Source: Cudoniella acicularis (lineage: Eukaryota > Ascomycota > Leotiomycetes > Helotiales > Helotiaceae). From it: DNA of 32,628 bases. The stretch's first letter is position 1. Each line of letters begins with the position of its first letter. Where the stretch lies: contig JAAMPI010000546.1 in the NCBI GenBank assembly GCA_013054445.1, positions 1-32,628 of the forward strand, read 5' to 3'. The notes under the pieces were generated by a model, which saw nothing but the letters and a program-made list of their open reading frames with translations, did no database searches and had not been told where the DNA came from. The position numbers were made by a program, and so were the translations under genes. Of this stretch, positions 11,339-21,435 are shown piece after piece.

Positions 11339-11804
11339 GTGGCTTCTCTCTGGGAGGCTTCCTCAAATAGAATTTAGAGTTTAGACAAGAATGGTGTTGT
11401 AGTGTGTTACGGGATCAGTAGAAGATGGTGGATCATACATAGACTTAGGTAAGAGACAATATTATATAGTAACTTAATAAAGATAATATCCTGGACTGTA
11501 ATATTCTATACTCCGGCCACTTTCGCTTCCTATTTCTTATAGTATGAATAAATTATGGCTTCACGATAGATCGATGGCGAGCAGGTTTGTTTTGGCTTAA
11601 GGGACAGTCGGTTGAACAAGCAGCCAATGGTGGAAATAGAGTTAAGGAAAGGAGAGAAATGAACGCAGATCTTTGAGATAATGGTTGCTGCTTAATTTCC
11701 CCTACTTTTATACCCGAAATTTGGTCTCCTATCAATAAACAAAGGAAAAACGATGTTGAATCGCCATCATCCAACTCTGAGAGGGAGATCCTCTCACGAT
11801 CATT
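11339..11804. other. Convergent 3' intergenic region
   Basis: Lies between the 3' ends of the GPI-type gene (plus) and the PAN-like gene (minus). Short AT-rich stretch near 11455-11510. No gene or clear terminator hairpin seen. Confidence 0.45.
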
Positions 11805-13102
11805 TTAAAGTTCACTCTCAACACTGGACCCTCCTACCCTCTGCTTTAAAACCACCGCGGCAACGTAGTAGGCGTTCACGGTCTTGGGTGGACTTTCATA
11901 GTTTGATTTTAGGTTGCAAGCTCCAGCCCCCCCTATTAAACAATAAGTGTCAGTCCAAACTCCACACCTAAATCTAGTAAAATATATCAAGGGCAGACCA
12001 AAAACAAGGCGGGGTTTCCACAAGGGGGAATAGTCAAGGCGAAGAGAACACATACCGGCAGCAGGATAATTAACTCCCTGACATCCAGGCGTCTTACTGC
12101 AATCGCTAACACAAGTAAACAAGTCAGGTGTCGTATATGTCGGCTTGACGTTTCCGGTTCCAAGGACACGTCCACAGTAAAATGTATAGCCTTGTCCGCC
12201 ATAAACCTTGATTGTTTGATTGAGAGCAGGACATTTGTCGTTCTTTGTGAGACAGGCGGGAATGATCGCAGAATCGACATTATTTTGCTGACGCGACGGA
12301 ACTTTGTCGTTGCCGTCGGATTTGAGGTAGCATTGTTTGAGATCGGTGATGAAATCGAGGGCTACGCAGTTGCTGGTTGCGGAGCACGCTGCGAGGCACT
12401 GGTTGAAGGTTTTTGCGTCACCGCCGCCGGGGATGTTGGTTGCGTAGGTTGCTTGTGACTGTTAGTTGAGTTGGATTGTCATGAAGGGAAGGAAGGACGA
12501 ACCCCGGCCAGTATAAGTCAGATAATTCTTCCCACCATTTTGCACACTTTTTGGGAAGGGCTTCGTGCATTCATCGGGCGGTAATGGTTTTGGTGCACCG
12601 CATGAGCAGGAATATGTTGGTGGGTAGAAACCTGGCGTTGGGCCATTACAGCATCCTCCCACGCCAGCAACGGGGTCATAGGCGTAAGAAGTGCCATTCC
12701 CACAACAGGCACCAGTGAGACTGGTGTTGTCGTATGAATATTTCTGGTCAAGAGAGCAGCAACCACGACCCCCGGTTTTAGGGTCGATATATGGATTTCC
12801 GAAACAGGGCTGTGGACAGACGCTGGGTTTGCAGACGCAGCCGACGGGAACTCCGTCTTTCATTACGGCTTCGTAGTTGGGCCCGTAAAAGGGGTCTGTA
12901 ATTTGTGAGGTAAGATTCAAGGACGGGATTGGTCTAATATACCGGAGGCACAGATTGCGTCGGCTTGAGTCTTGTTCATTGCTGTTGCTTGGATGGCAGC
13001 TTGAGTATCGATGAAATCGTAAGCCAGAAATTCTTGAGCAATTTCTTGAGCAATTGTTAGGCTCAGTAAGCCCAATAGGGCGTATGTTGCTTTAAGGCGC
13101 AT
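11805..13102 (-). CDS. Secreted PAN/Apple-like protein with CC repeats, 358 aa
   Basis: Four exons on the minus strand: 13102-12943, 12895-12503, 12451-12056, 11932-11805 (introns of 47, 51 and 123 bp, all phase 1). After a signal peptide (MRLKATYALLGLLSLTIA) comes a Cys-rich region with three short repeats, each with a CC pair: GCCSLDQKYSYD, ACCGNGTSYAYD and GCCNGPTPGFY. Two PAN/Apple-like modules follow. The first has TFNQCLAACSATSNCVALDF and a later QCYLKSD. The second has YTFYCGR, LFTCVSDCSKTPGCQGVNY and, after the last intron, ACNLKS. PAN/Apple domains in secreted proteins bind carbohydrate or protein; the ligand here is unknown. No C-terminal anchor. A 20-bp T run (coding strand) lies just upstream of the ATG. 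Exon 3 acceptor was chosen by frame. Confidence 0.8.
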
Positions 13103-13123
13103 TTTTCACTTTTTTCTTTTGAC

Positions 13124-13143
13124 AAAAAAAAAAAAAAAAAAAA
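13124..13143. repeat. Homopolymer A20
   Basis: Twenty consecutive A on the plus strand, that is T20 on the coding strand, 22-41 bp upstream of the PAN-like gene's start codon. A dA:dT tract in a promoter can exclude nucleosomes; it may also be an unstable microsatellite. Confidence 0.85.
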
Positions 13144-14171
13144 CAAGAATTAGGTGTTGTGAGAGATTGAAGTGACACGTTGAAGAGAAGAGAAGAGAAA
13201 ATGGAGAGCGGAGACAATCAGCACTTATATGGAAATCGAGATGATTTTCATCGAACCAAATCGACGATCACTTGTGTTCAACGCATACGTAACGCAGAAA
13301 GTACAGAGCTATATTTTCTTTCCTCGTTTGTATCGCGTCATTAGTTTAACGAGAAGATGGGAACTAGAAATATCCAACGGAAAACAGTTCTCTTTCGAGT
13401 TCAGAGTGCTTTGGTGGTGTTGCATTGCTTCGAAAAACTTCAGTGGCACAGAGGCTTCGCCAAAATTTGGCAGAGAAAGGGGCTTTTGTCGTGTCACACA
13501 TTTCGGGTCTTTCAATTGATTTCACTCGCCATAAGGTAACGAAAAGCGTTTGGAGAAATTGATCGCCAGTTGTGACGAAATAATTAAGTACAAGTGCACA
13601 TGTAAAGATAAACGTCCAGTGACATTCATGCCACACTTGGTGGCGATTGGTGGTAAAATTTCAAGTAAATGTAACACCGTGACAAGCTGCGCACGCGTTG
13701 CACGGGGTGTTCGGTGACAAAATGAAACAAACCCTTGGCCTTGGGTGCGCCGAGGTAATAAATATCCTTGGGTATGTAACCGCTGATCTGGTTGGATGTT
13801 ATACATCGAGCACTTTGTTTCACTACGAGGAACTCTGGGTGAAGTCGTGTTCATAGGACGGCAGGACTTTGACTTAAAGTACCGGTAAAGTATCGGCAGT
13901 TTGATCATTTGAACCGATCTCATGAGTCGTGAACTTTTAAATTTTAAGTAGAAGTTAGAATTTCTATTGTTACTAAATTTTTCGATGCGATTGTTTATGG
14001 AGAGAAGATGATTAACATCACTTTTGATTTCACTACTGCGATTTTCAATTTTCAAGTCGAGGACTCGAGGATTTTCTTTTGATTATGCCAGGAGCATTAA
14101 TCTGTCAGATTATGTTGTATTCTACTCAAAATTTCCATCTGTAGTCCTTGTGGAGACTTATTCTAAGCCGT
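13144..14171. other. 1.0-kb intergenic region
   Basis: Promoter side of the PAN-like gene and 3' side of the cyclase gene (both minus). The longest open frame (13522-14055 minus) has no domain, low-complexity composition and no paralogue, and overlaps other frames; not called. Nothing else seen. Confidence 0.4.
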
Positions 14172-15083
14172 TCAATAATAGAATACTGAAAAGATAATTT
14201 TCAGGAGCACGGGGTCAGGGACTCCTTTCAACATCACCCAACCCTGATCCTCAACCTCAAAACCTCGATTCACAACCTTAGTCTCAAGGACCTGCTGCTT
14301 CAGAGCTTCATCAACTTCCCAATCCATATCCATGGTTTCCCTCCACAGCTGCCCAAGAAAGGCATCGGAAACACCAATTTCGGCTCCATTGGCCTGGGCG
14401 CAGACTCTGGCTGCAATATTTATCGTCGTGCCGAAGTAATCCATTCTTCCAGTTTTCGGACATTTTTGGCTCATGGACGGGTAACCGTAATGAATACCCA
14501 TCCGTACCAGCAATCCTCGACTTCTAGGAGGACGTCTTGCTAAGTCAATCGTGGAAGTATCGTCCGCTATGTAGTCGACAACTTCTGGTGCCCAGATCGC
14601 TGATTGTATTTCTTTCTGAGCGTGGAGGCAAAAATTAAGAGCATCCGTTGTGCTGGAAAAGACGATGAAAAACCCATCGCCGGTGGCTTTCACCTCATAG
14701 CCATTAAAAGCCTCGAGTATGGTACGGATTATTTTATCGTGTTGTGCTAAAGCCTGGCACATTTGGCTTGGGTGGTCCCACCACAAGGATGTTGAGTCGA
14801 TGATGTCTGTGAAGACACAGGCGATAGGGCCTTGAGGAGTTTCTTGCTCTTGCGTGATTGCCGTTTTGCTTTCCTTTTTCTCTCCCGATTTTGACATGTT
14901 AAAGACCATGATTGCGTTTTTGTTGGTTGCTTGCTGTGGTAATGAGATTGGGATGAGTGCTTGAATATCGAGCTGGTGATTGGGGTGAAAGCTGCCAATG
15001 ATATAGAAGCTGCATATTGGCCTCATCGGGAGGCTGAAGTACGTTGGACAAAGGCGTTGTTTTCTCGGTGGAGTGAACAACAT
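14172..15083 (-). CDS. Stand-alone class III adenylyl cyclase catalytic domain protein
   Basis: Predicted to make cAMP from ATP. The frame from 15083 gives 303 aa; inner starts at 14909 (MVFNMSKSG) or 14897 would give about 245 aa of nearly pure catalytic domain. All six key residues of class III cyclases are visible (303-aa numbering): metal-binding D93 (VFTDIIDST) and D136 (KATGDGFF), adenine-selecting K132 and D225 (RMDYFG), and N232 with R236 (INIAAR) for the transition state. Spacings agree: D-to-D 43, D225-to-N232 7, N-to-R 4. The pattern (FTDI..ST.LW, GYEVK..GD.F, VRMGIHYG.P) resembles the catalytic core of fungal Cyr1-type cyclase. That enzyme is usually about 2,000 aa with Ras-association, LRR and PP2C-like parts, all absent here. 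No membrane helix. Lys/Asp at the selectivity positions argue for ATP over GTP. Neither intron nor regulatory domain is evident. Confidence 0.88.
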   Translation of the reverse strand: MLFTPPRKQRLCPTYFSLPMRPICSFYIIGSFHPNHQLDIQALIPISLPQQATNKNAIMVFNMSKSGEKKESKTAITQEQETPQGPIACVFTDIIDSTSLWWDHPSQMCQALAQHDKIIRTILEAFNGYEVKATGDGFFIVFSSTTDALNFCLHAQKEIQSAIWAPEVVDYIADDTSTIDLARRPPRSRGLLVRMGIHYGYPSMSQKCPKTGRMDYFGTTINIAARVCAQANGAEIGVSDAFLGQLWRETMDMDWEVDEALKQQVLETKVVNRGFEVEDQGWVMLKGVPDPVLLKIIFSVFYY

Positions 15084-16260
15084 TCAGAGATAATGGCCTT
15101 GGGCCTGAGGCCATTTCTTTGTTGGTGTAGAAAAACGGTCAGACAATTGACCATGTCTCTCGCCCGGCCCTCGCACAATCTAAAACTCACAGTGCAATTA
15201 ACGACAGTTATGTGCCCAGAACAAAGAAAGCTAACAAACGGATTGTCGGCCAACCTGCGACCACATGATTGGCTTTCATGGCCAAACACAGTGCGTAAAG
15301 TCCCTGAACTCTACAACCCACTGGCTTCAGCAAAGCAAACACCGACTTCTCGCTTGGTTCGCTTAGCTCAACGGGAAAGGAAAAAAATATATAACTTCCG
15401 ACACAAAAAACCACAAAAGAATGAGTACGCCAAGAAAGGCGGTTCCATGGGATAAACGCCTCCTCTTCCTCCCTACCCAATTCGGGTGGCAAATGACTCA
15501 GAAGCTCGGGGTCTCCCAAAGGGGCCATCAGATGGTTCTGGCCCAGCCATCGTGCCCTTGTTGGATAGGTCGGTCGATTCTGTGCAAGTAGTAAGATGTT
15601 AGAAGAAACAAAGTATGGCTGTTGAGACAACCAACTCTGACTACCTCTAGAAAGATTTTGAATCAAAAAATGCTTACTTGAATACATATTATAGTTGAGA
15701 AGCGAGTGCCGAAAAGCCGTTTTGCCGACGGTATAGCCGCTGGTAAGGCTTTTCGTCTGATGTTTGAAATGAAGTATACCTAGTTAGCGTATGAAAGCCT
15801 TTGTTCGTTTGCCCTGTATGTCAACGTACATAGTGCCTCCAACTAAAAGACAGAAGAAACAGCTCGAGACAGCAAGTAGAAAATAAAAGAATTAATTGAA
15901 CTATGACCATCGACTGTGAAGTGTTCTTCAAAGACAAAAGATACCATCGCGATGTTTATTGGTATGAGGACTGCCCGACTATAGCATTGTTTTGGGGAAC
16001 TAGGCATTAGAAATTTGTTCGCTTTCTTGCTTTTCTCCTTAGTATAATTTTGTAAGAACAAGCTAAGGGCGAAATGCCTCTGGTCAATTGAAGAGGGTAT
16101 TGTCACGTGACAGCAAGGTGTCTGAAAGTTTCTGCCTTGGACATCGTCGTCAGCATTTTCGTAAGTGCACTTTACGATATCAAAAACATACGTATTACCC
16201 AAGGAATTCAACAAAAGGTTACGACCCTCGGAAATCCAACTTTGACGTCGATTTGACACA
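15084..16260. other. 1.2-kb divergent intergenic region
   Basis: Shared promoter region between the cyclase gene (minus) and the 240-aa gene (plus). Several open frames exist on both strands but overlap one another without any motif. No tRNA-like cloverleaf found on inspection. Confidence 0.4.
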
Positions 16261-16983
16261 ATGAAAACAATGGGAACGACGCTTTATGAGACCCAGCATC
16301 TCACTCTTCCATTTCGCTGCCGCAACCAGGCGGGGAACATTCGAGTCACAATGCAACCCAACAACGATCTTGACCACGCATGGGGACTCGATTTGATTTT
16401 CCCCTCCGTGCCTCAGCTCGACTTTCCCCGGCAATTTTTTGGTTTCCCAGTAATCCAAGCTAAGATCGATTATCCGATTCCACCCTCTTCATCTGCTGGG
16501 TACGGAAATCTTCTTGGCTGGATTCAGCTGGTCAAAGCTGGCGATCCCAACTCTTTCACTCAAGAAGGCTTAGTCGAATGGGAGATGGATATATATCCTT
16601 CCTTTTCTAAGGATTCGAACAGCCCTTTCGCGATTTGGGGTCATAACCCGACCATGTTCGATGCACCGGCCAGATTGCTGAGTGAGGATGGGAAGGAGCC
16701 CAAGCTTGCTTGGAGAGCTCAGAGCTTTCTGTGTGTAATCCGGGATGCAGGAATGACACGACAAGTGGAACTATGCCGAGGCGGAAGTTTCAGTTGGGGT
16801 TTCGATATAGAAGTGACGCGAAGTGGCGAGGAACAGGAGGACGCGAGAAATATTGTGGTCAAGACGGTTGAGCCATTAGATTTGGAGCAAGGGTGGAATG
16901 AAAGATTGAGTTTGCTAAGGAGTTTATATCCAGATTGGGGATTCCAGGAGAGCAAGACCGAGGACGACATCTTGCACAAATAG
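16261..16983 (+). CDS. Hypothetical protein, 240 aa
   Basis: Single-exon, intact gene that I do not recognise. The protein is rich in aromatic residues and looks globular, beta-rich and soluble: LTLPFRCRNQAGNIRV near the N-terminus, WGLDLIFPSVPQLDFP, then NLLGWIQLV, GLVEWEMDIYPSF and GGSFSWGFDIEVTRS. No signal peptide or membrane helix. The WG/GW pattern in beta-like strands suggests a beta-sandwich or barrel fold, which is inference. Another start is Met4. It converges on the neighbouring minus-strand gene with only 113 bp between stop codons. Confidence 0.72.
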   Translation: MKTMGTTLYETQHLTLPFRCRNQAGNIRVTMQPNNDLDHAWGLDLIFPSVPQLDFPRQFFGFPVIQAKIDYPIPPSSSAGYGNLLGWIQLVKAGDPNSFTQEGLVEWEMDIYPSFSKDSNSPFAIWGHNPTMFDAPARLLSEDGKEPKLAWRAQSFLCVIRDAGMTRQVELCRGGSFSWGFDIEVTRSGEEQEDARNIVVKTVEPLDLEQGWNERLSLLRSLYPDWGFQESKTEDDILHK

Positions 16984-17096
16984 GTTTTGATCAAAGGTTT
17001 AATTTCAAACCTCAAGTCATGTTGTGCGCCCTCCCACCGAAATAATTTTCGCCGGATCGAGCAGCCCGCGCAGCCACTAGGCGAATTAGCATTTCT

Positions 17097-17939
17097 TCAC
17101 CTTGCAGAAGAATGAAAAGACCCACATTCAGAACCAGTTGATGACCTTGCCTCTGAAGTCTCACAAAACCATATTTTTGCACACCAAACCGCCACCATCA
17201 AATCTACCAGAAGATCATCCACTCCAGCTTCGATATTCAGGCCAGGATTATCTTTGATACCCGAATCAACTTCATTCTCTTTCCCTTTCTTACTTCTAAT
17301 GGGGACTTCGTTCACTTCGCGGGCCACAATTCTTTTGTCGCCATCCTCCCAAATCCCGGATTTGCCTCTCAAGACAATCTTATTCTTAAACCTGCATTCC
17401 CAATGCTTTCCAAAAAGCCCCTTTTTGATTTCAAGTCCACCGATACCCGGAAACGTGCTTTTCCTCTGTCCATGAATCTGTGTCACCTGATCCATAGGTC
17501 GACGCTCAATGCTGTAGAGCTCCTTATCAACAATCTTTCCGGGCCTGCCATTCAAGCGTGTCGGGCCGGGCACAGAACGGCGGAGCATAATCGAATTTCC
17601 CATTGAGTTCAACGTGTAATTCAAAGAATATAATGCCGTGGCTGGGACGGTGTTTGGGAATATGAGGGATTTGTCCAAGGTCAGGGAGAGTGGTCCATCG
17701 ACTGTGGGTGGTAAAGGTTGAGGAGTTTGCGAGGCTCTCTCTACTGTTATGGATTCATATGTGCTGCTTTCGGGTGCATCTTCAAAATTTGGAAGCCCGC
17801 TTCCGTAATTCGGGATGATTTCAGGAACGAGATCATCTGCAGTATGGTCTGCGTAAGATGGAACTGCCTCGGAGTTTTCTTGACTTCGCTCCTGTCCAGC
17901 CTCAACTGATTTCGGGATCTGAACTGAATAGCTTGCCAT
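17097..17939 (-). CDS. Tubby/LURP-one-like fold protein (tentative), 280 aa
   Basis: Single-exon, intact. Residues 1-80 are acidic, Ser/Pro-rich and probably disordered. The rest resembles fungal tubby/LURP-one-like proteins: PLSLTLDKSLIFPNTVPATALYSLNYTL, MLRRSVPG, ELYSIERRP, a strand-turn-strand region with FGKHWECRFKNKIVLRGKSGIWEDGDKRIVARE, and finally a hydrophobic helix-like segment DLLVDLMVAVWCAKIWF. In that fold a twelve-stranded barrel encloses a central hydrophobic helix, and the final segment could be that helix, which fits. Some members bind membrane lipids; no activity can be stated here. The assignment rests on pattern only; the gene model itself is firm. Confidence 0.6.
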   Translation of the reverse strand: MASYSVQIPKSVEAGQERSQENSEAVPSYADHTADDLVPEIIPNYGSGLPNFEDAPESSTYESITVERASQTPQPLPPTVDGPLSLTLDKSLIFPNTVPATALYSLNYTLNSMGNSIMLRRSVPGPTRLNGRPGKIVDKELYSIERRPMDQVTQIHGQRKSTFPGIGGLEIKKGLFGKHWECRFKNKIVLRGKSGIWEDGDKRIVAREVNEVPIRSKKGKENEVDSGIKDNPGLNIEAGVDDLLVDLMVAVWCAKIWFCETSEARSSTGSECGSFHSSAR

Positions 17940-19141
17940 ATCTTTGAAGTGGTTGATATATCTGTTGACAAGAATGATTCTGAAGTTATGCTTTGTGACA
18001 CGGTGAGATGATGTGATGTTTCAAGAACGTGGCGCGGCGCTCGTCAGCGCGAGTCTCGGTCCAGAGATACTCTATATTCTTCAAGGAAACAAATAAGACA
18101 GCTCTTGCGTACTGTCCAGTGAATTTTCTGATAGAAGTTGAATGTTGAATTAATTTTCGAGGTTCGTGTAATTCGCGTGAGGTTAAATTCGTAACGAATT
18201 AGCCCACAATTGGGTCACATTCTTGGCATAAGATTCACGTGACGTGAGATTGTCGATATTCTATCCAAGCACTCGTAAATTCAACTATCTTTTGAGCCTT
18301 AATGGCACTTAAATAGGTAAACCGAGCCTCTGTAATATATTTTCCATTCTACATTACAGTATAAGAAACTTAAATGTGCAATTGGCACATGTTAATTTTA
18401 GAGTCACGTGCATATACCCACGAGCTCTTGGTTGCCGTTGAAGAAGCTGCCAGTCAATTATGAAAAGAACGACTGAAATTCAGAAGAAACAACTTATTAT
18501 AATTTTGTCTTAGATAACTCTACCTTCAATTTTCGCAGAAACTGTTCTGCAGGATTGAAGGATTCGATCTCCGATACAAATTCCAATCTATTCAGAGGGG
18601 GTTGTTTGCCGCTTTTCCGTCATGAACAGAGGAATAGGCTGAGGTTTAAGGGTGTTTTCGCTTAGAGATAGGGGGCCCAGTCCCTATATCACGCAAGCGA
18701 TTACCCCGCTTTAAACAATCACCCCGCCATTCTCATTCACATTGATATTTTTTTCAAAGATAATTAAAAACGAACGATATCAGTAGTCTAAGACCGCTCT
18801 ACTCCGTCTGAACTCGTAGCTGTTTTTTTAGACAAAAATCAATTCTGCCTGATCGGCTCGAACATATCCCCGAGCATAGTCGCCTTTTCCCTCGAAACCA
18901 GAGGCGCATTGGAGTCTGCAATAAGACAATGACTCTTCAAATCCAATCACTGCACCATAAGCGCAATTATTCGCGTGGGGTTTTCTGCTTCGGCCTACCC
19001 CGCATGTAGCAATGCTGGAAGCAACTCTTACGTAATTTTCGACAGACACATCAGCAAAATCAACATCAACACACAAAATCTTTCTGGCCCTAATCTGAAT
19101 AGCACTGATTCCAATCGGGAAGCACGATTGGCATCGGCAAC
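17940..19141. other. 1.2-kb divergent intergenic region
   Basis: Lies between the tubby-like gene (minus) and the deaminase gene (plus). Holds several CACGTG-type motifs (for example near 18235 and 18405), candidate bHLH sites, but these are short and unproven. AT-rich; no ORF supported. Confidence 0.4.
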
Positions 19142-21435
19142 ATGGCGAGAAAGGGCAAGTCGACACCAACAGCGGCCCCTGCCCCGCCTGCAACTATACC
19201 CTCGGCTCCAGCGGCCTCTAAAGCTCAGCCTGCTCCCTCAAACCCCAAGGCGAAGAAGAAGAAAGGTGAGAACTTACCCCGAAGTGTTAAGGCCCCCAGA
19301 TAGTAGTGTCAATACAGCGATAGAAGCAGCAATGCAAGTTCAATGTTCGGGGCTGATTTTGAGGCCTATCCAAAAGCATCGCAAGCTCCAGCGACTCCAA
19401 AAAAGGTCAAGCAAGCTAAAGCCTCTCAGAGTTCGGTACAGAATGTCCCAAAAACTCCAAAGCCCGTGCCAGCAGCATCAATTTCAATCACGCCTCTTCA
19501 GACGCCAGCGCATAATGTAATGGTAACTCTATCGTCTACCCAAAAAGGCAAAGACATTGAAAAGCTGGAAATGCCCAACCGAACCCACTTGGAGACAACG
19601 AAATTAACCTCAAATACTATTGTGGTATCGGACTCGTCGTCGGTGGCTAGAACACTTGCAAGTATCTCAGACAGCACTGTTCAGTCAGCCGCGCCACGTC
19701 AAGCTCCAGATGGGCAGAGTAACTTAAGTAGGTCGACTTCAAGTGTTACGACAATCACAAGCAATCTGGATGATGCGATCTTCCGACTGGCAGCAGCAAC
19801 TCCTGTTCCTATCTCGCCCGTAGTCGAAAGACAATTTTACGAATCACAGCTTCTTCTATACGTACTAGAAAAGGTTAGAGGAGAGCACAAGAAGCGACAA
19901 AATTACCATGGGGAGCTTGATCAAGATGAAACTGAGCTTCGAAGATCATTTATCGATCAGCTTGCCTACATCTGTGATTTCAAAAAAGGCGGATCTACGG
20001 TTACGGCTTTGGCGCTGCAGAAGACATATCAAGGTGTCATATTCTGGTTAGCTGCTAATGAAACTGTCAAGCCTAAGGTCATAGACTTTCTGAGACGTGT
20101 GTTTCAACTGTTGAAGAAAGTCGAAGACGGAGCATCAAGGAAAACAACTGAGACACAGGTCCTGGCGCTAATTGTCCCTTTTAACAAGGATAGATTAGAC
20201 TACTATTGGTCCGCTCTATCACGATATTTGCCACTTTGTGTTCAGCGCTTGGAAGTGCTTGAAGGTTCTACTAGTTAGCTATTCCATTTTTCATCCGAAC
20301 CTTAGTAATGCCTTCCTTTGACTAATATTTGACCAATCTAGATGGCAAACCGACCCAGAGAGAATTAAAAGTTCTCAAAAACTTCCTCAACGGCCTACCC
20401 CAAGTTTCGAAAGAGAGAGTAAACTTGGTAAAGGAATGCTTCGAAGCACGAAAATTGCCACTGTTTGAGACACTGGCTCAACTCACCACCAGCGGAAAGG
20501 CTCATTGCAAATTCTTCGACGACATCCGTCATCTGCTCGGCAGACTAGGCGAGCACGTAAAGGCTACGAAAACAATAGTGTCCGCTGCTTTACGCTTCCC
20601 TGGAATACTAGACGGGTTTGAGATCCAGGCCCGCGCATCGCCTCCGTCTAGCTGCTACTTCCAATCCCTGCACTCTATTACGCTGAACGGCATGGCTGGT
20701 CGAATTTTCTCAAAAGAAGACGAAATCGCACACTACCAAGAAGCGCTCGAGACACTAGAACGGACATCGAATGGTGCTCTACTGGGTCGTTTGCAGCAAG
20801 AGTGCTGTTTCAAAACCCGGGTTCATGCTGAGCTGCTCCTTGTAGACCTCTTCTACTGGTGTCAATTCGAATTTCTCGACGACGACTTATATATTGGATG
20901 CAGCAAGCCTGCTTGCTTCAATTGTTTCCAATATATTCTCGCCCACCCTGGAAATTTTGTTCTGCCAGCTTGCCACAACAAGCTATACCTGGCTTGGCGA
21001 ACGCCAGATATTCTCGAGGAGAATGTGCCGCTCGCTACTGCTATCAGGGTCAGGGAAGCGATCACGAATAAGATAAATTCGAGCATTCGAGCGGAGCTAA
21101 GAAGGCAGATTGATGGGAGGTATGCGAGAAAGGCAGCGCAGTATGATTCGGTCACGGGAACGAGCTCGTCTATTCGGGGCGGCGTGGTGAAATCTTTCAA
21201 CAACAAGTCAGAGGTTGGAGAAGATTCGATATCTACCTCTGCCCGAGAAGATTTACCCAGGAGAAAGGATTCACCTTCTCAGAATCTAATGAAAGCCAGC
21301 ACGGAGATAAGTAAGTTCTATAATTCCCTTTGCGTAGGTCACATTGTAAAACACTCACACTTTATTATCCCAGATGATTCGGATGACGATTTGAGTTGGT
21401 ATCAGTCTAGGGTTGAGAAGATCCAGTTGCTCTAA
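19142..21435 (+). CDS. OTT_1508-like nucleic acid/nucleotide deaminase family protein
   Basis: Exons after the 5' end are clear: up to 20264 (or 20273), 20342-21310 and 21374-21435. The last intron (63 bp, A|GTAAGT...CCCAG) also reads through in frame. The C-terminal half carries a zinc-deaminase signature: HAE (His at 20824, Glu at 20830), then IGCSKPACFNC, whose CFNC at 20914-20925 supplies the C-x2-C, followed by LPACHNKLYLAWRTPDI. This matches the OTT_1508-like deaminase family of the cytidine deaminase superfamily, which is expanded in fungi; the usual substrate is unknown. The N-terminal half has Pro/Ala/Ser/Lys-rich disorder and then a helical region (FYESQLLLYVLEKVRGEHKKRQ). The 5' end is unsure: an ATG at 19142 opens a Lys/Ala/Pro-rich exon to 19265 (donor G|GTGAGA). 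The only phase-compatible acceptor is CAAG at 19385, giving 677 aa; otherwise translation starts at 19343 (650 aa). Confidence 0.8.

Noticed and set aside
13522..14055. 177-aa open frame on the minus strand
   Set aside because: Ser/Arg-rich random-looking composition with no motif; sits in the intergenic region behind the cyclase gene.
18975..19520. 181-aa open frame overlapping the deaminase 5' end
   Set aside because: An Arg/Gln-rich shadow in a shifted frame of the real low-complexity exon.
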